A model generated the notes under the pieces. That model searched no databases. It saw nothing but the letters and a program-made list of their open reading frames with translations, and was not told where the DNA came from. A stretch of 64,000 bases of DNA from Strigamia acuminata (Eukaryota > Arthropoda > Chilopoda > Geophilomorpha > Linotaeniidae): contig OX442316.1 in the NCBI GenBank assembly GCA_949358305.1, positions 7,750,001 through 7,814,000 of the forward strand. Reading direction: 5' to 3'. Both the position numbers and the translations under genes were made by a program. This document shows, one piece after another, positions 34,570 through 46,000 of this stretch. Within the stretch, counting starts at the first letter, position 1. Every line of letters begins with the position of its first letter.

Positions 34570-35718
34570 ATGTTACCTTTGGGTCCTGTGGTGCTCTTTT
34601 TGTGTGTCCTACGAGCCACCTACGTCGAACTCACTAACACTACAACACCAATTTATAATGCAACGACTTCAGTTATTACAACAAGCACGCCGTTTTCCAC
34701 GATGAATGCCATCAACATTACCGTAAGAAGCGCGGCCAAAACCATTGCCGAGAAGCCGACAGTCAAAGCATTCACAGGCAAGCCGACGGTGAAAATAATC
34801 ACGGAGAAGCCGACGATTGCACCATTCACGGACAACCCAATGGCCAGGGCTGTTTACTGGACCACTCCCAAAGGTATAAATTCGACACGACAATCCACTT
34901 GGAACCGAAAGAATTCTACAGCAGATGACAAAGGCACATCTCTGTTGTCGTCTCTATTATCATGGCCAATGATGTTTCAATCGACTACAAAGTCAAATGC
35001 GAGTCAACGGATTCCTCGAAATGGAACCAACAACACCCAGGGAAGACATTCAGGAGCGTTTCTTGATAAATATGGAGGTGGAGCGAGGTAATTTTTGCTT
35101 TCTCACTGTTTAATTTGATGAAATCTTGCGCTAAAATTCAATTCTCTTCGTTAGTCAACATCATTATCAATATTCTCATTCTAACTACGGATCGTACAAA
35201 CCCAACATGCACGAAGGCCCACATCATGGAGATCACCACTACAAAGAAGTGCACACCAAATACTTGTACGCTCCACCCCCGCATCCTCCGCCACCTCCCG
35301 ATGGCGCTTTGGCTCCAGTCTATCACCCCCACGCTAAGGTTGCAGTCACAGCCGATTTCATTGAATTGAAATGTTCGGTTTACGGCGACTATTTGCCGGT
35401 AAGTTTTAACTCGTACTCGTACATCGTTTTAATTTGTTTTAAAACAATATTCATGTTTTATTGCAGCATATTCGATGGGTAAAACTGGCAGGTTTTAACC
35501 ACGCAGGTCACATGTTGTTTACAACAATAGCTGAGGGACCTCATGTGATATACGACAATTATCACTATGCTGTACGCTCTGATGGTCGGTGTTCCCGATT
35601 AATTATCCGAGAACCAGATCCCCGAGTACATTACGGCACTTATGAATGTCAAGTAATGGTTCCTGGTGACCATACACACGTGTCCAAAGATGATTTTGTG
35701 GTGGGTGATTATCACTGA
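34570..35718 (+). CDS. secreted Thr-rich stalk plus single Ig-like domain protein
   Basis: Three exons, 34570-35087, 35155-35398, 35467-35718, 337 residues. Signal peptide MLPLGPVVLFLCVLRATYVE, then an N-glycosylation- and Thr-rich stalk with a short tandem repeat (EKPTVKAFTG, KPTVKIITE, KPTIAPFTD), an Asn/Thr/Ser-rich segment, a His/Tyr-rich segment (HHYQYSHSNYG) and PPPHPPPPP. The C-terminal Ig-like domain (about residues 235-330) shows ELKCSVYGDY, the core Trp in IRWVKL, and the YGTYECQV motif; an intron splits it before IRW. No transmembrane segment or GPI signal is seen, so it is probably secreted. No orthologue is recognised; binding to a surface partner is inferred from the fold. Confidence 0.78.
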
Positions 35719-36965
35719 CACCTCGCACGCCCTGATTATCAATTTAACAATCCTACGAATTAAAAGCCAGAAAATGGGTCAGTATACAAAACCATAATAC
35801 ATAATACGTATAAGTATTAGAGCAATAAACTTTGCAATGCAGATAGCCGTAAACCTTGACAATTAATTGTGTGTTAATTGCAGAAGTAAATAAGCTCATC
35901 TTTACCACAGTGTTTATTTACTTCTGGGATTTATGTTCGGATGCACTATAATTAATTTATGGTAATTGTTTACTGTCCTGTAAATACCGTTTCTGTAAAA
36001 GAAAAAAATCACATTCATTTTCTGACTTTTACCAAAGATTTTGAATATTCATTGTACAGGTACATGGATAAAATCCAATTGATATTAATTATTTTTATCT
36101 GAATTGTGCATGTGTTAATGCACAGTCCCATTCCCAGCTCTCTGGCCTACTGGTATCCGTTAAATTTGACTTCAGTATGTAAAGTTCAATGGAACTATTG
36201 ATCATTTAGAATAAAATAAAACTTGTCATTTGTTCAATGTATTTTTTTAACCCTTTGTTCACATTTTTTCCGAAAAAAAGTGTTTGTTTGCATCAAACAA
36301 AGCAAAAAACAAATGTATTTTCTGGTCCTTGTTGTTTTAAAACTATATAGTTATATTTGTAATATGCAATAAAATATTTGTGACAATTTGGAATTTTACT
36401 CATCATCAGTGAAACAGATTCAAAGATCATGCTTCTCAATTTAATCATAAAATTCACACAATTCTACAAAAAAAATCTGCATTGTAAAAAAAATAAAGAC
36501 AATAACAAAATTACATTTACTTTAAATAAAATTGTAGTATTTTTTTAAACCGTGAATGATGCAGAGCAATAGTTTAACTTTAAGTACGCGATAATAAATA
36601 CAAGTAAGATTAATAAAGTTTAGGGAGCGAAAAGTCTCAAATTGGGATGTCATGGAATGTCGTGTAAGTAGAGCTTATTAAAAAAACATTTAAAAAAAAT
36701 ACTGACGAATAATAATAATAATAATAATAATGGAGAAAAAAAATCCCTTGGTGATGTATACAATGTGATTACGATTACCCTTCAATTACAAATACTGGCA
36801 ATAAACACTGTGCAACTAATGTTTAAAGAGCACATTTCAAAAAACAAACGATTTATCGGCATTTACGAAGACATATCGTACCGAAATCTAAAAAAAGTTA
36901 TCATTAAATTATTGCAAATTTAATATTAAAATAATACAAAAAAATTAATAATAAAATGATCACTT
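35719..36965. other. intergenic, convergent 3' ends of Ig gene and CNC gene
   Basis: AT-rich 3' UTR and spacer with several AATAAA signals (for example about 35823 and 36370) and an (AAT)n run at 36709-36730. No gene supported. Confidence 0.55.
36709..36730. repeat. (AAT)n microsatellite
   Basis: Seven AAT units in the 3' flank of the CNC gene. Confidence 0.9.
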
Positions 36966-39900
36966 TTAACATTTCCTGTTGTCGTCTTTTCTCTTCGTTT
37001 TTGTGCCGGATGAAGTATCTGTTACAGTATTATTTGGTACAAGTATCATGCTGCCGTTAGTAGAATGCTGCAGCGAGTAATCACAAGATGGGAATGAGTT
37101 GCCATCCGAATCACGAATAGACTATAAAAAAAAATAAACAAATAAAAAGATGTCAACTTGCGATTAATTCAGCATTTCAATGTGCTTACTTGGAAGACAT
37201 GTCTGTAAAGTAGATTATATTTGTCCTGCAAACGTTGCCTTTGTGCTAAAAGGTTCTCGCGTTGTCGAAGAACTTCGTCTTTATTTTCTTGAAGGTCGTG
37301 TACGACCTCGGCCAGAGTTAGTATTTGGTCCAGTTTGCGTTTCCGGCAGTTTTGCGCAGCTACCTAAGAAAAAAAAACATATTAAAAACCACCAAAAATA
37401 AAATTTAAAAAAAATGTTAAATTTCTTACTTTGTTTTTGCCTCGCCGCCTGATGTCTCTAATGAGTGCTAATTGGGCTTCAGTTAAGTCAAATTTAGAGA
37501 TTCTCTCATTGAATTCATCCATAGGCAAGTTGATAATTTCTTCCGTGTTGAGTGGGATTTTCAATGCTCGTGCTCGTTTTTCATCGCGAGACGAATTCGA
37601 TTCCTCCGAACTCGAACTTGAATGACTTTTCTTTTTCAGCTTGTCTCGCATATTTGTTCTTTGAGGACTCATAATTGATTCTGAAGGCAATTGATAGGGG
37701 TGGTTATGTTGCACGTGCCCTATTGGAACTGAATTGTTCTGACGAGCAAAGTCCATATTACAATTGAATTTATGGTCAGGATGATCGAGAGCAGTTGCCC
37801 CTTCCATCATTTCGAATGGTACACGTGCAGTTCGCTCCTGATGATTACGCTCGTATGTATAATCAACATGTTGAATAAGGCTTGGATTGCGATTAGGTTG
37901 GTACAGTCCTCCACCTAAAACACAATGGCCACAAATAAATCTCTCTCCAAAAGGATTACTTTGCTAGAGCAGCGTTAAACCCAAATTTCCCCATTTTTAT
38001 TCTCCACACTCAATATGAAATTTAAATATTTTCTGTGTATGTTGAGACCGCTAGGTTTCTAAGTACCAGGTGCTTAATAGAAACAGGCTGGAAAAAGAGC
38101 AGGAAAAAACGAGTGCTTTTTATGGACGAGGCGTCAATTACCGTATTTTACCGAGTAAGAGCCGGGGCTCTTATTCAAAACTGCCACTTTCAGCTGCGGC
38201 TACTATTCGAGTGCGGCTCTTATATCAAATCGCCTCTCTCGGTTGCGGCTCTTATTCGAGGGCGACTCTTAATCGGTAAAATACGATATAGTATTTTTGA
38301 TAATCCGTTACTGAACAACACTACTTCAACATAAACTCAGTAGATGGCGCCACGAGTATTGTTGGGTTCCCCACTAAGTTATGATAATTTATGCTAAGCA
38401 GACATAGATTAAGCGAGTTGATCAATACCTATGGCATGGTCTGCTGGAAACCGCTTTCCAAAAAGTTGATACTTTTTTTGTGCGACTGGAGGTATATGAC
38501 GATGTTCAAGAGAAGAATTTACAGCAGGATTAATATGATGATGCCTGGAAGGATAGGCATAATCATACGGCCGGTATTTATTCGTTAGAGATGAACTATG
38601 GTGCGCATAATCCATTGCGCTGTAATATCGTTCGTGTTCTTCATGATGATGTGATGAATTTGAACCGTTTTCAACCCATTCCTGTTCAAACAAAAACAAA
38701 ACAGATTAAATATAAATTAGAAAATAAAAATTACATTTAATAAATCGCAATTACATTATTATTACGGCAATATGAATGAACACCCTCGGAAATAGGTGCT
38801 GGTGCGCCTCTTCCCGTAGACCCCATCGAAGACACTGCAGAGTCGCTACTCGTATCCATTGCATCTTCATTTTCTATTCGCATCGGATACATCCCTAAAA
38901 TTTGTTTAACCTCACTTGAAAATATCCATTGTGCACTTTGTTTACAAAAGAAGCAATAAACTCCCACTAAACGGCCTCGAAAGCGACTGAATTGGGAGTC
39001 TGTTTACTTTTACGCTTATTTTCTTACCATGCATAGGTTGGTTGCTCTGCATGTATCTCTCTGCCGGATTATACACCCCTTTAGCAAGAAAAACGACATA
39101 TATAGATAAGTTGTGATGTTTATTACGGTTGATCCATCCATTTTACCTTCATTCATACCCATATCCATCAACTGTAAGTCTTCATCGTTCAAAATAGATG
39201 ATAAAAAGCCGTCGCTAGTCGGGTTCATGTCGGTAGTGTTGTGTGTATACAAGAGTGTGCCGCCTTCACCGGCGTACGTGGTGTGTGCCGAGGTATCGCC
39301 CATAACGTCGGTGCCATTTGTAAGTGTGCTTAAGGAAGTAGCAACGGCGGCTGCCACGGGAGATATTTCTGCTGAAAGAGATGCATGTTGGAAAAGAAAA
39401 TGTTAATTTTAAAACACAATTAAAAGTGATTCAGTAAAATTTGTATTTTTTAAAAAAAAATGTGTCAATTAATCAATAATTTATAATATGTTGTTGTAAC
39501 AGATGCTGGAGCTAATTCCCAAATGGCATATCTGGCCATATTCATGGAGCAAATCATTGTCTAAAGAGAAACGTGCTGACTCACAATAATGACAGAAATA
39601 AGTGAGTTGGAGGCGTGCATCACATCTTTTGACGAGAACCAAAACGAAATTTCACCCAATTAATAGCGAAATTTAATTTCAATGTTCCGTAATTGAAACA
39701 TTTCATTCAATTTAGCATTTAAAAAACCGAGAAATAGTTATAATTACTGAAATTTTTTGGTACTTACCTAAATCAGTGTTGTGATAAGACGATATATTAC
39801 TGTTTATATCGCTCATGGTGGGTGGCAAGGGCGTGTTGTGAAGCAAAATCGCACCGCGGTTGTCGATGCCGCCAAACGCGGGGTTGGTAGACTGGTAGTT

Positions 39901-40041
39901 GTGTGGTGTTGGCGCATGAACCATTGCGATAGAATTGTGTAGCGAATTGTGAATGTCGGATTCAGTGGATATCGGCAAACTTAGAATGTTAGCCAAATCT
40001 TGCCAACGTTGTTCCATGTTAACGGTTCGAATATATGGCAT
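36966..40041 (-). CDS. cnc: cap'n'collar (NRF/SKN-1-like) bZIP transcription factor
   Basis: CNC-bZIP regulator of oxidative-stress, proteasome and detoxification genes, acting as a heterodimer with small Maf proteins. Exons: 39768-40041 (entering from acceptor 40047), 39147-39371, 38755-38894, 38429-38681, 37430-37914, 37190-37363, 36966-37121; 568 residues from ATG 40041. [15 protein letters not shown] near the start is a conserved NRF motif. The CNC region has [20 protein letters not shown] and [20 protein letters not shown], then a leucine zipper and [15 protein letters not shown] with an NGSMILVP tail. A Ser-rich patch ([15 protein letters not shown]) could be phosphorylated. No ETGE Keap1 motif is seen in these exons. 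Two codons precede ATG 40041 in the exon, so longer isoforms are possible. Confidence 0.92.
38142..38285. mobile_element. MITE-like element with terminal inverted repeats in a cnc intron
   Basis: A 144-bp GC-richer island inside the intron 37915-38428. It starts CGTATTTTACCG and ends CGGTAAAATACG, perfect inverted 12-mers; the inverted match extends to about 23 positions with only 2 mismatches. The interior holds degenerate tandem GCGGCTCTTATTCGAG-like units. No coding capacity. The target-site duplication is not clear. Confidence 0.65.
39574..39583 (-). promoter_or_regulatory. antioxidant-response/Maf element inside the cnc gene
   Basis: Minus strand reads TGAGTCAGCA, a full match to the CNC-small Maf site (TGAnTCAGCA, also the half-palindrome of a MARE). 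It lies in the intron between 39372 and 39767, on the strand of the gene. Autoregulation of NRF2/CncC genes through such sites is known; here it is inferred from motif and place. Confidence 0.45.
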
Positions 40042-40047
40042 TCGGGC

Positions 40048-43000
40048 CTGAAATATTCACAAATGTAACGGTTTTATTGATAAATTCGGCGCTAGTTTGC
40101 TGGGAAACGACCGTGATTTTTTTTTAAATTGGTATAAAAATAATGCTTTTAGAATTATTTTTGCTAAAAATAGAAAATAAATATAAAAAAATTTGTCAAT
40201 ACAGGAGATTGTCGAGCTGTTTGTTTGATTCGTATTGATTTTCATCCACTTTCACGGCGGAATGATTACATTTTAGAAATATCCTTTCACAAAATCTTTT
40301 GTAAATAAAAAGGTATTGCAATAATGTGCCGCTAAATTGCTTTTTTCCAACTGTTATTTTCGTAATTTTTTCAACAGTAATGAAAATAACTTCCCAGTGG
40401 AGTACAATGGGAAACTAATTACAGCAAAACTTAAAAATATAAACAAAAAATTTCCAGATTACCTGGCTATGTGTGCAAAAATCGTTGCTAATTCAGTATA
40501 ATCTTCTTATTCTGCATGTTTGATAACACAACATCTAGGCCAAAATATCCAAAACACACCGTATTATTTCATATATCAATTCGTATTCCCAGTGTTAATG
40601 TCTGCATTGCACTTATCGAATCCATAACCCTAACCGCAATCGATTAATAAGAGAAATTGTTTCTTTTTCTCCAAGACATTTATAGTGACATATCCTTCAT
40701 TTCATCTGTCAAATATCGACAGTTTATCGCCCACCATTCACAGTAATAACTCCGATTTTATCCAAACCGTTTCCTCTTAATCACATAGGCCTAATACTTC
40801 ACCCACATACCACGCACACCATCAAATCCAAAAACCCTCTTTAATTTTAAAATAAACCATTTTAAAGCGCACATGATAAATTATTTCCATAGTTAAAACA
40901 CAATAGGTGATAATTAAAAGAAGGACTAGAAATTATTCTGTCCATCAAGTGCCGAAGCTGCAAATAAACGACAATAAGTGACCAGCAGCTTTTCGGCTAC
41001 GGAGCAACATTTAACCCGCGGCGACGATGTACAAACGGTGGGGCCATGACAAGGCATAATCTAGGACAAGCATCTAAGACAGAGGGGGTGGAGAAAGATG
41101 TGCAAAAGTTAAAAGCGACAAACGTCGTGTCTTACAGCAAACATCAAGTGAGTGATCTTTTGCAGCCCGATTTTACATGCTCGTCTCCTCAACTCCCCAT
41201 TCTGCAAGCGCAATGGCTGCCATTGCGCGCACGGCAAAATCGCAACCCGATTTGGTTCGCGGCCAAACCACGGTCGAATATTTGATTTTCTCATTATTTC
41301 AGTGGTCAAGACCCGACACATTTTCCGTGAAAAGAAAAGTCGGTCCAAATCGGCACTCAATGAGCTCTTGATTACAACTTACCTGAATGGTCCGTGCGCA
41401 ACCAACAAGGGCATTTGGAATTTGCTCGGAATGATGATGAACATCTGATTTTTAAAATCTTTAGCTCGGGAAGCTTTCTCGCACAGACTAGGCCTGATGA
41501 CATCATCAGTTCCCAGCTTGCCAACTGGTTGTGCGCGCAAAACGCCTACATTTTGTGACACAATCAAATAGGTGGCGGGCTGCAGCAAACCAACGATAAA
41601 CAAATGCATTCTCTTTTCTTTTACTTCTTTATATTTTTGCAGATAAAATCAAAGTCAAATTTTTACTTTTTTTTCCCAAAAATATTTCTAAACAAAATAT
41701 TAGGAATAAAAGTGTCTTCTCATGAGATAGAAATTTTTGTATTTTTATTCTATACTAAAACCCCAAAAACTAACGTTGATTTTGACATTTATTGATGCAA
41801 ATTGCGAACCGATGCCCAATTATTCTTCAATTTCATTGATATATGGGTTTCCCAAGTCCAATCAGTTGTTTAAAATGTATTTGAAAGCAATTACGTTGAC
41901 CAGGAGGAAATTATTCCAATACACGAAAAATCATTCACCTTCCTCGTATGCTTTTAATAGCAAAACAAACTGCACTGATGGATACGAATGACAAGAAGGA
42001 GGGAGTAGACTTAAGTGCACTTTCCTCGGTCAACATCCCAAGTCAAGCAAGTGTCCCATCACATCACTTAACTTTGATTCCTTGCAAAAACTACGACAAA
42101 ATCTTAATGACCAGTTGCCTAAAATGGTCCCATGAGAAATTATTTCACTCGAGCCAATGTAAATTCAACTTCTCGGATTGAAATGGCACCTGACACCTTT
42201 TTTTCAAAATGCGTTTTAATTTTTTTTGTTTTTTTTTTGCTACCATTTTCCACTTCCCCTCAACCACAAGAGCTGACAGTCAGATGAGGGGTTGCGCACA
42301 ATAGTTTGAGGTAAATTGCATTCACACCTTCCCACCCCCTCAACTTGCTTGGGGCCATAAACAGTGCAATTTACGAGGATAATTGAAAACGTTCTACTTG
42401 AATAAACTAGATAAGTGTAATTTCTATTCACTTGGTTAACTTCTCTCACTGCATACCTGAGCAACTTTATTTCATGCTGCACTAAACTCTTAATGCTAGC
42501 CATTCAACAATTATCCTTTTTTCCAATGTTTTCTTCCCCATAATAAATTCCTTACATTTTTTTTTCCTTCTTTTTTCTAATTTAAAGAAAAAAACCTTTT
42601 CAAATTTTCAGACAATTTGTGTGTACTCATATTCCCAAGTGTTGCTAGTCAATGTCCTTTTTAGGGATTGTTAATCGAAGCTACATAGAGTTGCTTAATG
42701 TTTGTGCAAAGATTAATGAAATTGAGTAACAGAACAAGGACCAGATGCTACGTACAGCATCTAGAGACTTCGTATTAAGGCGATGTTTAATCTTGAGTCG
42801 AGTTGTTGCAACTTTCGCGAATTAATGGTTAAGTTTTTCCACGGCAATTACGTTTAATGATATAAATGTAAATTTTGGAAAAATGCTAAACATTTGTAGG
42901 ACGTCTGTTGGGTTTTTGGGATTGAGGCTACAGTCCAATGACAGAACAAAAGGAGCCAAAGCTCCTTCTGAGCATGTGTAGAACCAATCGGCCATGACCA

Positions 43001-46000
43001 CATCCCTCCCATCATTAATCATGCGTGAATGAAATGTTAGCCCGTCTACCAGTTCACACTGAAAATTCCATTATAGTTTTCAAGTTAAGCCTTTACAACA
43101 AAACTTGCACACTCCCTTCTATACCTCACGGATTAGAATTCCAAGCGGGATGTTAAAAATTTGCAAATTAAAGCGCTTACCTGAATTTGCCGACTGTGAG
43201 GATGGATGTAGTGCTGGTGGGACGTTTGGATCATTTTCTTTTCTAAGGTAACAAAGTAAAATCAGTGAAATTGCAAATAATAAACAATACAAGTGAAAAA
43301 CTACACCATTTTGATGCAATTTATTCACAATTAAATCACACCAAACCAATTTTATTGCATTTTCTAGCCTTTTTATGCACGGTTTTACGCTCTTTTAAGT
43401 TATTAACCAGTATATATTTAAATTTACGGGCGATAAAAACATTTTGTAATAAAAATTTTCAATCCAAATAAACACTTGAGCCCTAATTTTAAACTCATTA
43501 AATTAAAAAAAAAATATTAATTTTTTTTGTTTGTATATGCACTGCATTTTTTTTGGTGGAAAAATCAATATGATTCATTTTGGCAACATATGCTTGCACT
43601 GTATAGAAATATAAACCAATTTTTTTCGTAAAGTGGATAATTATAAAAAAAAAAAAAAAAATTCAGAATTTAAAAAAAAAATGAAAAAGCATTAATGAAT
43701 GTCAAACAGTTGTAAAAAAAACAGGAAATACTCCTTCCCATTCCCTAGTTGTTTTAACGTGGGCAAAAATTCAAACATGCACATTGACAAAACACTTGTA
43801 CAACTTATGTAAACTTGAGCCGTCTACTAACCTCTTAAGCGCTGTCGCCGTTGTCAGGAATGTTTTTAAAGTCGATACTCAAGAAAATCACGTTTAAGGT
43901 GCGTCTCATCACATGTTCACCTGCAATAACAATGCGAATTCCAAACTAGAAAATAATTTCCGACCGCTTTCGAGCAACACTAATTTCAATTCCAAGTTAC
44001 TTTGGAGTAGTTAACTCCATCAAACGTGAATGCATCGCACACAACAAAAGCAGCGTGGAGGTTAATTGCCGCGCGCGTCCATCACCGAAATGCATCTTCC
44101 AATAGCAGAACGCGAGCGCTCGGTGTCCGGCCCCTTTTGAATTACAAATGCGTTCGTGCTCAATTCGCTTTTCCTAAACAAATTTGTATCGCTAAAACAG
44201 TTGCAACAAAAAAATAAAAACTTGTGTAAATTAGTTCACACTTATTCCCATTAAATATAAATTTAAAAAAAAAAATTTAACACAACAAATAATTTTTTTT
44301 TCTAAATTAAAAAATTCAATTATCCAATGCGAATAAGTAAAATAATCCTAAACAAATATCAAATTAAGGCCTATTTAACAACAAAAATCAAGCCTGATGT
44401 GTTTGCATTGAATAATTTAAATTATTGACATATTTAAATAAAAAACAAACAACCAAAATCAAGCAAAATGTGAGTGGTGTATAATCACGAGTTAAACAAC
44501 ACAAATCAAATTCAAACAGAAGCTCTGAATATACATATAAATATAAATAAATACACATATATATATATGAGGCGCTCTCAACTGAATCCACAGTACTCTT
44601 TGTCCCAGTGTTAGTTTTTCCTCATCACCACCTTACACACAAAGAAGAGACAAGTCAATATTTTTGCCAATCACCTAGTCAAACATATGACAAGGAAGAA
44701 GAGCAAAAATACCAAGCAAGGTTAGTGAGTACAACATTTGTCCCATAAGCCAGAGAAGGGCAAGGTAGGGTGATGAAGCACCTTAGTAACATGACGCAGT
44801 ACATACTCTCAACTCAACTTATTTCACTTTCCGCATGCCATGCAATGCCACATTCGCACTGCGCTAACAAATAACGTGCGCACCTTTCTGCAAACCGGGC
44901 TCTTCAACGCTGGATAAGTGACCTCAACTCGCTTGTGTGCCCAACACGAGATACAAACTGTGCGTCAACTAACTTTGAAGGGGAATCATGCACTAATACA
45001 TCTGCACATGCTCTGAAATGCTCTGGCCTACGACGAAGCTGGTTGTTGCCTGCTGGCGAATCTCATTTCATGTTCGCTGCCGCCGATGACGTTTTGACAC
45101 TTGTAACTGATGAATACCATTTTTACAAGAGACAGTAATTTGTGAACGTGTTTTCTTATCGCGAATGTGTGCAACTAAAATTAATCGGTATCACCAACGG
45201 TTGAAATTAATTTAATAAAAAGTGATTCGCACTAAGCAAAAGGTACGTAAACACCAAAATCTTTTTTTTATCGATAAATTTAGCGAATATAATACGATAA
45301 AATTGTTTATTAAATTTTTAAAAAGAAAAGAAATATATATTTTTTAAATATTTTATAATCACCTCCCTTCGTTCGTATATGTAAGCAGGACATCTGGCAT
45401 CACCCTTCCAGACAGCTAAGATCATTAATAACGCTTTGCAAGAGACTTGATTGCTTACATTACCACACAAAGACTTGAAAGACGGACATCATTGGTTAAA
45501 CTTGGAAGAATTGAATGTTTTTTTCGCAGACTGATTGGCCCGTGGTAAAGAACCGAACTGTTGTGTTTAAAGACTAAAATTCAACTTTTGCTTATACAAA
45601 AATACGCGTTTTTAAATTACATAATGTTCCGCTTCCATTTTGAAAGCCATTATATGGAATATAAAGATTATAATAATAAAAAAGAAAAAAAAGAAATCGG
45701 AAGTTGCAATATAAGTGTGGCGTAAAGAAGCTTTTCGCTTTACTGCCATGCCTTGCTTTTTAACGTGGGGCCCACACACACAAAAAAAATCAATTTCCTC
45801 TGATCCCAGAGAATCCTGATTAATGGATTTATTGATGCAATCCACATTAATCATTAGTTATGACAAGCATTTCAATACAACGATCCTATTCATAATTCTA
45901 CAGAGGCCGCAAAATGTGAATTAGAAATGAGGAAATTTACTCACAGATTGTTATAAAACATTTGAGATAAGCACACAATCGTTATACATGTCTAAGTTTT

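Noticed and set aside
25502-36730. CRISPR-like or satellite arrays
   Set aside because: The only regular short repeats seen are two trinucleotide microsatellites; no spaced direct-repeat array exists.
41046-41448. Plus-strand frames over a GC-richer island
   Set aside because: Open frames are expected by chance in a GC-richer, promoter-like island; no homology seen.
45612-45854. Minus-strand 80-codon frame with phenylalanine run
   Set aside because: The run is translation of a poly(A)-rich tract; no domain or splice context.
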